Source: Betaproteobacteria bacterium RIFCSPLOWO2_12_FULL_68_20
GTDB lineage: Bacteria; Pseudomonadota; Gammaproteobacteria; Burkholderiales; SG8-39
DNA: 47,004 nucleotides
Reading direction: 5' to 3'
Assembly: GCA_001770655.1 (NCBI GenBank)
Contig: MERQ01000093.1
Span: forward strand, 1-47,004
Made by a program: the position numbers and the translations under genes
Notes under the pieces: model-generated
What the model was told of the DNA's origin: nothing
What the model saw: only the letters and a program-made list of their open reading frames with translations
Databases searched by the model: none
In this document: positions 19,903 to 34,275 of the stretch, in pieces
How positions within the stretch are numbered: the stretch's first letter is position 1
How the letters are laid out: the number at the start of each line of letters is the position of its first letter

Positions 19903-20957
19903 TTATGTTCGCGCGAACCAGCGTGCGGATGCGCGCGCTGCGCGGTAGACCGGAGCCGTGGCGGTGATCAGCACGAATACGCGTGTCACATGCGCGGCGG
20001 TCACCAAGGGAACGCCGAGCTGGAGCACCTTTGCGGTGATGCACATCTCGGCGATGCCGCCCGGCGCGATCGCGAGCACCAGGCTCGGCGCCGGGACCCC
20101 CGACCACCACGCAAGCGCGAATGCGAGTGCGGCCGAGACGCCGAGCGCCACCGCCACGCTCAGCAGGACTCCGGCGACGTAGCGCGGCATGGTGCGGAGC
20201 GAGCGCTGCTCGAAGCGCGAGCCGAGCGCGCAGCCGATCAGAAGCTGCGCGGCATCGGTGAGCGGCGCGGGCATCGAGGAGAGCTCGACGCCGCTCGCGG
20301 TCAGCGCGATCGCAACCGCGAGCGGGCCGAACATGAACGCGTTGGGCAGGCCGAACCGGGCGAAGAGCCCACCGGCCGCACCGCCGATTGCGAGCAGCGC
20401 GGTGAGCAGCCGCCATTCGAGCGGCACCGGAGCCGGATCGTAGGCGTCGGTGCCGTGCACTCCGGCGTAAGTGAGCGCGAAGGGCACGACGATCACCACA
20501 GCGAGGATGCGCAGCGATTGCGCGAGCGCAATGCGGTCCACCCTGGCGCCGTAGCGCTCGCCGAGCAGCGTCATCTCGGCGGCGCCCCCGGGCACGCTGG
20601 CGAAGAAGGCGCTCTTCGCGTCGGTACCGGTCGCGCGGCCGAGGATCCAGCCGCCCAGCGCGCCGAGCACGATCGCGATCACCGCCGCGGCGATGAGCAG
20701 CTGCCAGTACGAGACCACCTCGCGGGCCACCGCCGGCGTGAAGTACAGCCCGAGCGCCGAGCCGATGATCATCTGCCCGAGCGCACGGCCGCCCGGTTGC
20801 GCGCGCAACTCCAGGCCCGCGAAGTTGCATCCCGCCATCGCCACGAGCGGACCGATCATCCACGGCAGCGGGAGCCGCAGCCACGCGAACACCGCCCCTG
20901 CGGCGGCGCACAGCGCAAGGCTCGCTGCCGGGTTAACCCAGGTCTCGCGCGCGGGCC

Positions 20958-20961
<4 letters not shown>
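19903..20961 (-). CDS. AbrB-family (PF05145-type) membrane protein
   Basis: A 352-residue, highly hydrophobic protein built from two similar halves. The repeat signature appears as [15 protein letters not shown] near the start and [17 protein letters not shown] in the middle, and each half has a PGG motif ([12 protein letters not shown] and [15 protein letters not shown]). This fits the AbrB-duplication transporter family, sometimes mislabelled as ammonia monooxygenase. The GTG start at 20961 overlaps the mnmE stop (GTGA), so translation is coupled. The substrate is unknown. Confidence 0.82.
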
Positions 20962-22296
<1,335 letters not shown>

Positions 22297-22310
<14 letters not shown>

Positions 22311-23943
22311 GGGCAGGCTTGTCGCGCTCGAAAATGCGCTGGATCTGCCACTGCTGGAGGATGGAGAGGATGTTGTTCACCAGCCAGTACAGCACCAGCC
22401 CGGCCGGGAAGAAGAAGAAGAAGATGCTGAAGACGAAAGGCATGTATTTCATGACCTGGGCCTGCACCGGGTCGGGCGGCGTCGGGTTCATGCGCGTCTG
22501 CAGCACCATCGTCGCCGTCATCAGGATCGGCAGCACGTAGTACGGGTCGAGCGCCGAGAGGTCCTTGATCCAGAGGATGAACGGGGCGTTGCGCAGCTCG
22601 ATCGCGGCGAGCAGCACCCAGTAAAGCGCGATGAACACCGGGATCTGCACCACGATCGGGAAGCAGCCGCCGAGCGGATTGATTTTCTCGGTCTTGTAGA
22701 GCTCCATCATCGCCTGATTCATCTTCTGGCGGTCGTGCGAGTACATCTCGCGCAGCTTGGTGAGCCGCGGCGTGATCAGCTTCATCTTGGCCATCGACTT
22801 GTAGCTGGTCGCGGAAAGAGGGAAGAACAGCAGCTTGATCAGAACGGTGAGCAGGATGATGGCGACGCCCCAGTTGCCCGACCAGCGGTGAAAAAATTCC
22901 AGCACCGCGAACAGCGGCCACGCGATGATCGTGAGCCAGCCGTAGTCGACCACCAGGTCGAACCCCGGCGCCGCCGCCTTCAGTCGCCGCTGCTCCTGCG
23001 GCCCGGCGTAAAGCGGCACCGCGACTTTCGCCTTCGCCCCCGCGCCGACCGTGGTCGATACGAGCACCCGCCCGGCGTAGCTGCCGTCCTGGCGCTTCTC
23101 GAGCACGTAATCGCGGGCCACGCCAGGCGCTGGAAGCCAGGCCGAAACGAAGTAGTGCTGCACGAACGCGAGCCAGCCATCGCCCGCCTGCTTGAGATAG
23201 CTCGCCTTGCCCTTGTCCAGGTCCGAGGGGGGGACCTTCTCGAACTTGCGCTCATCGCTGTAGACGGCGAAGCCGGTGTAGCTTTGGGCGGCGAACGACT
23301 GCACGAAGGAGTCTCCGTTCGCATCCGGCTTGCCGTCGTGCGTCAGCTGGAAATACGCGTACGACGGGACCGCCGCGGCACCCGGGTTGCGCATCTCGAG
23401 GGCGACATCGATCACGTAGCTGTCGCGCCTGAAGGTGTAGATCTTGTGGACCTCGAGCCCGTCCTTGCCCACGGCGGAGAGCCGCAATTCGACGGCGTCC
23501 TTGCCGGGCGCAAGCGAGCGCTCCCCGGGCTGCGCCTGCCACACCGTGCGGTGATTCGGCCCGGCGTCGCCCGTGAGGCCGCTCTGCGCTTCGTATCGAT
23601 GTGCCGCGCCGAGCAGCACGAAATTCTTGGTCGGGTCGCCCGAGTCCTTGTGCTTGGTGAGCTCGACAGACTTCAGGGTGGCGCCCAGGGTGTCCACCTC
23701 GGCGATCAGCACGTCGGTGCTGACGCGCAGAGTCTCGCCCCGGGCGGTGGCGGCGAGCGGCGCGCTTTCTGCGGGCGCCTTCGGCAGGCTCCGCAGCGCG
23801 GGTTCGGCAGGCGTCGGCACGGTCTGTGCCACTGCCGGCGCGCCCGCGGGCGGCTTGGGCCGCTGCTCGCGCTGCCACGCGTCCCACAGCATCAGCAGCG
23901 AGAAGCTGAAGATGAACAGCAGGACCAGTCGCTGGGTATCCAT
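22297..23943 (-). CDS. yidC: Membrane protein insertase YidC
   Basis: A 548-residue Gram-negative YidC. An N-terminal signal-anchor helix ([19 protein letters not shown]) and a large periplasmic beta-sandwich (about residues 60-330) precede the conserved C-terminal core. In the core, [19 protein letters not shown] contains the hydrophilic-groove Lys; [14 protein letters not shown] and [19 protein letters not shown] follow. It inserts F0 c and other proteins, so its closeness to the atp operon is functionally fitting. It lies 16 bp after yidD. Confidence 0.97.
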
Positions 23944-23959
23944 CCGCGCTCGCGAGCCT

Positions 23960-24172
23960 TCAGGGCACCGGGTCGCAACCGCCGGGATGCCAGGGTCCGC
24001 AGCGGCACAACCGCTTCGCGGCGAGCCAGCCGCCCCGCCAGGCCCCGTGGCGCTCGAGCGCCTCTTCGGCGTACTCGGAGCAGCTCGGGTGGAAACGGCA
24101 CGAGCGAGGCAGCAGCGGGCTCACCAACAGCCGGTAGCCCCGCACCGCGAACCGCATCCCGCCGGCAATCAT
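23960..24172 (-). CDS. yidD: Membrane protein insertion efficiency factor YidD
   Basis: A 70-residue protein with the family core [33 protein letters not shown] and the C-terminal [14 protein letters not shown]. The conserved Cys residues (in [11 protein letters not shown] and [11 protein letters not shown]) are present. It is a membrane-peripheral factor that helps YidC-dependent insertion. It starts one base after the rnpA stop, in the invariant order rpmH-rnpA-yidD-yidC-mnmE. Confidence 0.95.
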   Translation of the reverse strand: MIAGGMRFAVRGYRLLVSPLLPRSCRFHPSCSEYAEEALERHGAWRGGWLAAKRLCRCGPWHPGGCDPVP

Positions 24173-24173
24173 G

Positions 24174-24536
24174 TCATTTCAGCCTCGAGAACAACGCCCG
24201 CAGCCCCGCGAGTGCCTGCGCCGAGGGCCGCACGCCGTACGGCGGGCGCACCAGCACGTCGAGCGGACCGAGCGCCTCCTGCTCCATCCGGAACGCTTCC
24301 CGGACGAAGCGCTTGATCCGGTTGCGCTCGACGGCCCGCGCCGCGTGCCTGCGCGTCACCAGGAGGCCGAGCCTCGGCGCGCCCGCCTCGCGCTTGCCGA
24401 GATAGAAGGTATAGCCGGACAGGGTGCGGCGCTCGCCCTGGCTCAGAAGGCGCACGAAATCCGCCCGTCGGCGCACCCGGCGCGCGGCACCGATTCCGAA
24501 TCGCCGCCGCCCGGAAGGCGCCACCCCGCCGGGCAC
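24174..24536 (-). CDS. rnpA: Ribonuclease P protein component
   Basis: A 120-residue basic protein, the protein subunit of RNase P that matures tRNA 5' ends. The RNR motif is present as [34 protein letters not shown] matches the N-terminal family start. The GTG at 24536 lies 17 bp after the rpmH stop; a shorter form starting nearer the RRADF block is possible because the first 15 residues are low-complexity. It is co-transcribed with rpmH. Confidence 0.93.
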   Translation of the reverse strand: MPGGVAPSGRRRFGIGAARRVRRRADFVRLLSQGERRTLSGYTFYLGKREAGAPRLGLLVTRRHAARAVERNRIKRFVREAFRMEQEALGPLDVLVRPPYGVRPSAQALAGLRALFSRLK

Positions 24537-24553
24537 GTGGCTGCAACCCGTTT

Positions 24554-24688
24554 CTAGACTGCGAGGCGTCGCCGCCCGCGCGCGCGCCGGTTGCGCAGCA
24601 CCGCGCGGCCGCCGCGGGTGCGGGCGCGCACCAGAAAGCCGTGGCGACGTGCGCGCCTCGTCTTGGACGGTTGGTAGGTTCTCTTCAT
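24554..24688 (-). CDS. rpmH: 50S ribosomal protein L34
   Basis: A 44-residue, very basic protein. It begins [20 protein letters not shown] and continues [20 protein letters not shown], which is L34 almost to consensus. It is first in the rpmH-rnpA-yidD-yidC-mnmE series and divergent from dnaA, the classic bacterial origin arrangement. A strong promoter precedes it (see 24715-24744). Confidence 0.98.
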   Translation of the reverse strand: MKRTYQPSKTRRARRHGFLVRARTRGGRAVLRNRRARGRRRLAV

Positions 24689-24714
24689 CGCTGCCCCGCT
24701 CAAAAAAGCGCGGT

Positions 24715-24744
24715 ATTAGAGCGCGCGGCTCACGGCATTGTCAA
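24715..24744 (-). promoter_or_regulatory. Sigma-70 promoter of rpmH
   Basis: On the minus strand a perfect -35 TTGACA (24744-24739) and a -10 TCTAAT (24720-24715, five of six matches) are 18 bp apart, about 27 bp before the rpmH ATG. Expected transcription start is near 24708. This is the best promoter match I found in the window, fitting a ribosomal protein gene. Confidence 0.8.
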
Positions 24745-24768
24745 ATAGCTGCGCCCGCCTCGCTTGGC

Positions 24769-24777
24769 TGTGGATAA
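24769..24777 (-). promoter_or_regulatory. Perfect DnaA box between rpmH and dnaA
   Basis: TGTGGATAA on the plus strand is the exact complement of the high-affinity box TTATCCACA. It lies 101 bp before dnaA and upstream of the rpmH promoter. A TAAAAT at 24794-24799 is a possible dnaA -10 whose -35 region would overlap this box, so DnaA autorepression is likely. Confidence 0.85.
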
Positions 24778-24877
24778 CGCGCAAGCGGCGAGGTAAAATT
24801 CCAGTCCATCGAGCTCCGCGCGCGGGCCGGGCGCTACCTGCCGTGCGAGCGCGAACCGAGGCCGCCTACTAATACAA

Positions 24878-26209
24878 ATGCAGAATCTCTGGGATGCCTG
24901 CCTGCGCCGACTCGAGCAGGAGCTCCCCGCGCAACAGTTCAACACCTGGATCCGCCCTCTCGCGCCGGAGCCGTCGGTCGATGCGAACACCCTGGTCCTC
25001 GCCGCGCCCAACCGGTTCGTGCTGGAGCTGGTGCGCGAGCGCTTCGCCGGGCGCATCGAGCGCCTTGCGGCGGAAGCGAGCGGCCGCGACCTGGGCCTGA
25101 GGGTGGTGCTCGCGCGCGGGGCCGAGCCCGCCGCCAAGCCCGCCCAGAGCGCGCTGCGCGGCAACGGCGAGGTGCCCTCGATCCTCGAGCGCGCTCGACT
25201 GAACCGGGAGTTCACGTTCGACAATTTCGTGACCGGCAAAGCGAACCAGCTGGCGCGCGCGGCCGCGGTGCAGGTCGGCGAAAATCCCGGCATCTCCTAC
25301 AACCCCCTGTTCGTCTACGGCGGGGTCGGGCTTGGCAAGACCCACCTCGTACAGGCGATCGGCAACCACGTCGCCGACGCCCGCCCGCAGGCGCGCATCC
25401 GCTACATCCACGCCGAGCAGTACGTCACCGACGTGGTGCGCGCCTACCAGCAGAAGTCTTTCGACGAGTTCAAGCGCTACTACCACTCGCTCGATCTGCT
25501 GCTCATCGACGACATCCAGTTCTTCTCCAATAAGGGACGCACCCAGGAGGAGTTCTTCTACGCCTTCAACGCGCTCGTTGAGGCGCACAAGCAGATCGTG
25601 ATCACCTGTGACACGTATCCGAAGGAGATCGCAGGAATGGAGGAGCGCCTGATCTCGCGCTTCGGTTGGGGCCTCACGGTCGCGATCGAGCCGCCGGAGC
25701 TCGAGATGCGCGTCGCGATCGTGCTCAAGAAAGCCGAGGCCGAGTCCGTCCAGCTTTCCGAGGAAATTGCGTTTTTCATTGCGCAGCACATTCGCTCCAA
25801 CGTGCGCGAGCTCGAGGGCGCGCTAAAGAAGGTGCTCGCCTTCGCCCGGTTCAGCGGGCGCGAGCTCTCGCTGGAGCTCGCCAAGGAAGCGCTGCGCGAC
25901 ATCCTCAACGTGGCAAGCCGGCAGATCAGCGTCGAGGGCATCCAGAAGACGGTCGCCGAGTATTTCAAGCTCAAGATCGCCGACATGCACTCCAAGAAGC
26001 GCAGCCGCAACGTCGCCCGCCCGCGCCAGGTGGCGATGGCGCTCGCCAAGGACCTCACGCAAATGAGCCTGCCCGAAATCGGCGAGGCATTCGGCAACCG
26101 CGACCACACGACGGTGCTGCACGCCTGCCGCACCATCGCCACCCTGCGCAAACAGGACACCGCTCTCAATCGAGACTACCTCGTGCTCGAGCAGGTGCTG
26201 AAGGGGTAA
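24878..26209 (+). CDS. dnaA: Chromosomal replication initiator DnaA
   Basis: A 443-residue initiator. Domain I starts [28 protein letters not shown]; domain II is short (about residues 78-105). The AAA+ domain has Walker A GGVGLGKT at 148-155 and Walker [10 protein letters not shown] at 207-215. Domain IV contains the DnaA-box-binding signature [18 protein letters not shown] near the C-terminus. No clear Shine-Dalgarno precedes the ATG, although the downstream MQNLWD start is the usual one. It is followed by a 210-bp origin-like spacer and dnaN. Confidence 0.98.
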   Translation: MQNLWDACLRRLEQELPAQQFNTWIRPLAPEPSVDANTLVLAAPNRFVLELVRERFAGRIERLAAEASGRDLGLRVVLARGAEPAAKPAQSALRGNGEVPSILERARLNREFTFDNFVTGKANQLARAAAVQVGENPGISYNPLFVYGGVGLGKTHLVQAIGNHVADARPQARIRYIHAEQYVTDVVRAYQQKSFDEFKRYYHSLDLLLIDDIQFFSNKGRTQEEFFYAFNALVEAHKQIVITCDTYPKEIAGMEERLISRFGWGLTVAIEPPELEMRVAIVLKKAEAESVQLSEEIAFFIAQHIRSNVRELEGALKKVLAFARFSGRELSLELAKEALRDILNVASRQISVEGIQKTVAEYFKLKIADMHSKKRSRNVARPRQVAMALAKDLTQMSLPEIGEAFGNRDHTTVLHACRTIATLRKQDTALNRDYLVLEQVLKG

Positions 26210-26419
26210 CGGCGGGAATGAACAAGCTGTGCGCCAGCGCCGAGCAAGCTGTGAATATCCGGCCGAACGACGTGCAAGGCGAAATCTGCTCACCGCGCCG
26301 CACACGCGCTCCACAGTTTTTCCCCGTTGCGCGGCGGGAGCAAGGTCCCGGCTGCAAAGCCGTTTTCTGCTTATCCCGCGTTTTTGGCCGCTCTATTAAC
26401 TACTACTAAGGTATAAGAA
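26210..26419. other. Candidate replication origin (oriC) in the dnaA-dnaN spacer
   Basis: This 210-bp gap is AT-richer than its surroundings at its right end. It holds degenerate DnaA-box-like 9-mers: TGTGAATAT (26250-26258, 7 of 9 in reverse), CGCTCCACA (26307-26315, 6 of 9) and TTATCCCGC (26371-26379, 6 of 9). It ends with CTA-TTA-A-CTA-CTA-CTA at 26393-26408, which matches the 5'-[C/T]T[A/T] form of DnaA-trio unwinding repeats after a short GC-rich patch (GGCCGC). The dnaN ribosome site AAGG follows. Boxes are weak, so the main origin could instead be the rpmH-dnaA gap. Confidence 0.5.
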
Positions 26420-29987
<3,568 letters not shown>

Positions 29988-32480
29988 TCAGGCCGCGCGG
30001 CGTTTTTTCGCCGGCTTTTTCGCCTTGTCTTCGGGCGGCGGCTCCTTGGCTGCCCGCGGCTGGAACTCGAACCCGATCCGGCCGATCTGGGTTTTCACGA
30101 GGAACGCCTTGAAGCGCCGCCCCTTCTTCGACACGAAACCGGTCAGCAGGTCGGTGCGCCCGGTGGCGAGCAGCTTTTTCATCTGCTCGCGCTCGACCGC
30201 CTGCTGCAGGATCATGCGGCCGGAGCGGAAGTCGCACGAGCGCACCGCGCCCACGGCCTTCTCGCAGGTGTAGGTCACGCCGTGCTCGAACACCCGGGCG
30301 CCGCACTTCGGGCACGCGCCGAGCGGTTCCTGGCCGCTGAAGTCCGGCGCGGGCTCGCCTTCGCCGGAGGGCGCGCCCTGCCCGAAGTCGAATTCGATGC
30401 GCAAGTCCTGCGAAAGCCGCACGCCGGCGCTGAAAGGCCGGCCCTGCTTGCTACGAAAGCCGGTGAGCGGCCCGACGAAGCGCTTGGTGATGAGCTCGGC
30501 CACCTCATCGGGCGACCACTCGCGGCCCGAGGTCACCTTCCAGAGCGAGAAATCGCACTTCTGGCACTGGAACTTGCGGTAGTTCTCCTGCACCACGCCG
30601 CCGCATTTGGGGCACGGCGCCGAAACGGTGGCGTACACGACATCCGGGATGTCGCCGGTCTTGATGGCGGCGACCAGGTTCCTGACCAGCGCCCAGATCT
30701 GCTTCATGAACTCGTCGCGGCTCATCTTGCCCATCTCGATGAGCTTCAGCCGGTGCTCCCATTCGCCGGTGAGCTCGGGCGAAGCGAGCTCGACGATGTG
30801 CAGCATGTGCAGCGCGAACAGCAGCGAGAACGCCTTCGGCGTCGCCACCAGCTCGCGGCCTTCGCGATGGACGTAGTCCTCACGGATCAGTCCCTCGATG
30901 ATCGCGGCGCGGGTGGCCGGCGTGCCGAGGCCCTTGGCCTCCATCGCCGCGCGCAACTCGTCGTCCTCGAGCAGCTTTCCGGCGCCTTCCATGGCCGAGA
31001 GCAGCGTTGCCTCGGTGTAGCGCGGCGGCGGCCTGGTCTGGTTGGCCTGCGGCTGGACGTCGATCACGGCCACTTTCTCGTCCGCCGCGAGCGCGGCCAG
31101 CGTTTCCTCGGCGCCGGCCGCGCGCCCGTAGATCGCGAGCCAGCCCGGGTTCTTCAGGACGCGGCCCTCGGTCCTGAAATGGTGCTCGCCGAGGCGGGTG
31201 ATCCGCGTGGTCTGCAAAAATTCGGCCGCCGGGAAGAACACGGCGAGAAAGCGGCGCAGCACCATGTCGTAGAGCTTGTGCTCCGCTTCGTTGAGATGCT
31301 TCGGAGTCTGCAGGGTCGGAATGATCGCGAAATGATCCGAAATCTTCGTGTTGTCGAAGATGCGCTTGTTCGGCTTCACCCAGCCCTGCTTCAGGATCTG
31401 CCGCGCGAACGGCGCAAGCTCCCGCGTCGCGGCGAGCGCCTCGAGCGTCTTCTTGACCGTGCCGAGATAATCCTCGGGAAGCGCGCGAGCGTCGGTGCGC
31501 GGGTAGGTCAATGCCTTGTGCCGCTCGTACAGCGCCTGGGCCAGGGACAAGGTCATCCGCGCCGGGAACCCGAAGCGAGCGTTTGCTTCTCGCTGCAGGC
31601 TGGTGAGATCGAAAAGCAGAGGCGAAAGCTGGGTCGAGGGCTTGGTCTCCTCGCTCGCCTCGCCGCGCTTGCCGCGGCAGGCGGCGGCGACCGCTTGCGC
31701 CTCGGCCGCGCTCCACAGCCGCTCGGCCTTGCGCTCGGCATCGTCGTCCTTACTGAAGTTCGGGTCGAACCAGCGCCCGGGGTACTCGCCCGCGCGGGCG
31801 CCGAACCGGGCGTGCACTTCCCAGTAGTCCCGCGGCTTGAAGGCGCGGATCTTCTCCTCGCGCTCGACCAGGATCGCGAGCGTGGGCGTCTGCACGCGCC
31901 CGACCGTGGTGAGGTAAAAGCCGCCTTCCTTGGAGTTGAACGCGGTCATCGCGCGCGTACCGTTGATGCCGACCAGCCAGTCGGCCTCGGAGCGGCACTT
32001 GGCCGCGTCGGCGAGCGCGAGCAATTCCCGGTCGGGCCGCAGCGTCGCGAAGCCTTCGCGGATCGCCTGCGGCGTCATCGACTGCAGCCACAGGCGCTCG
32101 ATCGGCTTGGTCATGCGCGCATGCTGGACGATGTAGCGGAAGATCAACTCGCCTTCGCGCCCGGCGTCGCACGCGTTGATCACGCCCGCGACGTCCTTGC
32201 GCTTCATCAGCCGAAGCAGCAGGTTCAGCCGCTGCTCGGTCTTTTCGAGCGGCGCCAGCTCGAAGTGCGGCGGAATCACGGGAAGGCGGGCGAAGGACCA
32301 CTTGCCCTTCTTCACGTCGAATTCATCCGGCACCGCGAGCTCGAGCAGGTGCCCGACCGCCGACGAGAGCAGATAGCGATCGCTTTCGAAGTGTTCGCCC
32401 TTGCGCGTGAATCCGCCCAGCGCGCGCGCGATGTCGGCGGCCACGGACGGTTTCTCGGCGATGATGAGCTTCTTGCCCAT
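29988..32480 (-). CDS. topB: DNA topoisomerase III (type IA)
   Basis: An 830-residue type IA topoisomerase. The TOPRIM start is MGKKLIIAEKPSVAADIARALG, with DAGREGE at 105-111 and the active-site Tyr326 in ALTYPRTDA. The C-terminal part has zinc-binding clusters (CPKCGGVV with CQKC, and CPKCGARVFEH with CEK) and ends in a Lys-rich tail. The ATG at 32480 is chosen because the family begins there; a longer frame to 32513 adds 11 unsupported residues. It decatenates DNA. It has more zinc-like modules than E. coli TopB, as is usual in Betaproteobacteria. Confidence 0.95.
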   Translation of the reverse strand: MGKKLIIAEKPSVAADIARALGGFTRKGEHFESDRYLLSSAVGHLLELAVPDEFDVKKGKWSFARLPVIPPHFELAPLEKTEQRLNLLLRLMKRKDVAGVINACDAGREGELIFRYIVQHARMTKPIERLWLQSMTPQAIREGFATLRPDRELLALADAAKCRSEADWLVGINGTRAMTAFNSKEGGFYLTTVGRVQTPTLAILVEREEKIRAFKPRDYWEVHARFGARAGEYPGRWFDPNFSKDDDAERKAERLWSAAEAQAVAAACRGKRGEASEETKPSTQLSPLLFDLTSLQREANARFGFPARMTLSLAQALYERHKALTYPRTDARALPEDYLGTVKKTLEALAATRELAPFARQILKQGWVKPNKRIFDNTKISDHFAIIPTLQTPKHLNEAEHKLYDMVLRRFLAVFFPAAEFLQTTRITRLGEHHFRTEGRVLKNPGWLAIYGRAAGAEETLAALAADEKVAVIDVQPQANQTRPPPRYTEATLLSAMEGAGKLLEDDELRAAMEAKGLGTPATRAAIIEGLIREDYVHREGRELVATPKAFSLLFALHMLHIVELASPELTGEWEHRLKLIEMGKMSRDEFMKQIWALVRNLVAAIKTGDIPDVVYATVSAPCPKCGGVVQENYRKFQCQKCDFSLWKVTSGREWSPDEVAELITKRFVGPLTGFRSKQGRPFSAGVRLSQDLRIEFDFGQGAPSGEGEPAPDFSGQEPLGACPKCGARVFEHGVTYTCEKAVGAVRSCDFRSGRMILQQAVEREQMKKLLATGRTDLLTGFVSKKGRRFKAFLVKTQIGRIGFEFQPRAAKEPPPEDKAKKPAKKRRAA

Positions 32481-32591
32481 GGATTCCGGAAAGGGCGCCG
32501 AGGATACCCGCAAACGCCGCGCCGGTACAACCGCGACGCGCTCGAGTCCCTTTATACGCGCACGCGCGTGCGCGAAGCGCCAAGAGCCGAA

Positions 32592-33047
32592 CTAGCTAGG
32601 CAGGCGCGAGTGCCGCGCCGCGAACAGGTCCGCGGCGACCAGCCGGCTGGTCGGCATCTTCTGGTTCCACAGCACCATCAGCACGATCAGCTTCAGCTGC
32701 TCGAGGCTGAGCGCGTCGCCGGAGGCGGCGAGTGCGCGCTCGAGCACGTGCTCGCGGGTATGCGGGCTGAGGATTCCCGAATGCTCGAGCGTCATCAGGA
32801 AGCCGCGGCATGCCGCATCGAGCTTCGCCAGTTCGCGTGGCGCGAACGCGCGGAACGCGGTGCGCGACTCGGGCAGCACGCCCGGGCCGGCCGGCGGCTG
32901 CAGCACGCCGGCGAGCCAGCGCAGTGCCTCGCTGATATCCGAGTTCTCGAACCCCGCCGCGGAGAGCTTTTTCGCCACGCGCTCGCGGTCATGGGCGACC
33001 TCCGCCTGCTGGCAATTCTCGAACAGGTAGACGAGGATTTCGTACAT
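32592..33047 (-). CDS. smg: Smg family protein (DUF494)
   Basis: A 151-residue protein beginning MYEILVYLFENCQQAE, the standard Smg/DUF494 start, with the conserved C-terminal SLEQLKLIVLMVLWNQ. The molecular function is unknown; the family is nearly always next to dprA, as here. It starts 43 bp after the dprA stop. The 111 bp to the topB start carry only a GC-rich palindromic stretch (ACGCGCACGCGCGTGCGC near 32560) that looks like simple sequence. Confidence 0.9.
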   Translation of the reverse strand: MYEILVYLFENCQQAEVAHDRERVAKKLSAAGFENSDISEALRWLAGVLQPPAGPGVLPESRTAFRAFAPRELAKLDAACRGFLMTLEHSGILSPHTREHVLERALAASGDALSLEQLKLIVLMVLWNQKMPTSRLVAADLFAARHSRLPS

Positions 33048-33090
33048 TTTCTTGTTCCTCTCCTAGTAACGAGTTGCGGCGTGTCCGCGT

Positions 33091-34203
33091 TTACTCCAGG
33101 CCGGCTTTTTCCAGGCGCTGGTAAAGGCCTCCGGGCAGCGCGGCGACCCGGCCGGCCAGTTCCAGTCGCAGCAGCTCCGACGATACCTGCTCGGCGCTCA
33201 TGCCCGAGCGGGTGCACAGCGAATCGACGTCGACCGGCTCGTAGCCCATGTGCGCGAGCAGGCCGGAAGCCGGCCCCGATTCGTCGCTCGGCCCGGCCGG
33301 GGCGACGGTCGAAGCGCGGCCGCTCGGCTGGAACCCGAGCAGCTCGGCGAGCACGTCCTCGGCCGATTCGACGAGCTTCGCGCCTGTCTTGATGAGCGCG
33401 TGGCAACCTTTCGCGAGTGGCGAGTGGATGGAGCCGGGAATCGCGAACACCTCGCGGCCCTGGTCGGCGGCGGCGTGCGCGGTGATGAGCGAGCCCGATG
33501 CGAGCGCCGCTTCGACCACCAGGCATCCTTTCGCGAGCCCGCTGATCAGGCGATTGCGGCGCGGGAAATTGTGCGCGAGCGGCGCGGAGCCGAGCGCGAA
33601 CTCGGAGACGAGCGCCCCCCGCGTGGCGATCTCGGCCGCAAGCGGCGCGTTGCGGCTCGGGTAGACGATGTCGACGCCGGTGCCGAGCACCGCCACCGTC
33701 GACGAGGCGCCGGCAAGCCCGCCGCGGTGCGCGGCCGCGTCGATGCCCACAGCGAGCCCCGACACGATGGTGAGCCCGGCGTCGCTCAACGCCTTGGCAA
33801 AGGCTTCGGCGTTCAGCGCACCTTGCGCGGTCGCGTTGCGGCTGCCGACGATCGCGAGCGCGGCGCGGTTGAGCAGCTCCAGGCGGCCGCGCGCGTAGAG
33901 CAGCGGCGGCGGATCGGCGATATCGAGCAGAGCTTTCGGGTACGCCGGGTCGGAAAGCGTGACGACGTGGTTTCCCTGCTCCGCGGCCCAGTCGAGCGCG
34001 CGCGCGACCGCGCCGCGCACCTCGTCGGAATCGAGCGCCTCGAGCGCCGCCCCGCCTGCATGCGGGGCGAGCTCTGTGCGTTTGCGCTCGAGTATGTTCT
34101 GCGGCAGGCCGAACTGCCGAAGCAAGGCGCGGATCGCAGCGGCGCTGAGCCCGGGCGTGAGCGAAAGTTGCAGCCAGCTCGCCAGTCCCGGGTCGTGCCT
34201 CAT
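33091..34203 (-). CDS. dprA: DNA-processing protein DprA
   Basis: A 370-residue RecA loader for natural transformation and recombination. The N-terminal SAM-like region (ASWLQLSLTPGLSAAAIRALLRQFG) precedes the Rossmann core with IVGSRNATAQG, VSGLAVGIDAAAHRGG and VEAALASGSLITAHAAADQGREVFAIPGS. A C-terminal winged helix (YEPVDVDSLCTRSGMSAEQVSSELLRLELAGRV) is present. The order LysM protein-dprA-smg-topB is conserved in Betaproteobacteria. Confidence 0.95.
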   Translation of the reverse strand: MRHDPGLASWLQLSLTPGLSAAAIRALLRQFGLPQNILERKRTELAPHAGGAALEALDSDEVRGAVARALDWAAEQGNHVVTLSDPAYPKALLDIADPPPLLYARGRLELLNRAALAIVGSRNATAQGALNAEAFAKALSDAGLTIVSGLAVGIDAAAHRGGLAGASSTVAVLGTGVDIVYPSRNAPLAAEIATRGALVSEFALGSAPLAHNFPRRNRLISGLAKGCLVVEAALASGSLITAHAAADQGREVFAIPGSIHSPLAKGCHALIKTGAKLVESAEDVLAELLGFQPSGRASTVAPAGPSDESGPASGLLAHMGYEPVDVDSLCTRSGMSAEQVSSELLRLELAGRVAALPGGLYQRLEKAGLE

Positions 34204-34275
34204 GCGGCCGGCGACCGTCGCGGAACCTTGCTCCCGCGTGGCGGCGGCGCCGGTTGCCGGCGCCGGAGTTTGTTC

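Noticed and set aside
26400-26410. CTACTACTA as a microsatellite
   Set aside because: Only three full units, and it fits the origin-unwinding layout better; kept under the origin call instead.
32555-32575. GC-alternating palindrome before topB as an operator
   Set aside because: Low-complexity CG/CA repeats; no defined half-sites.
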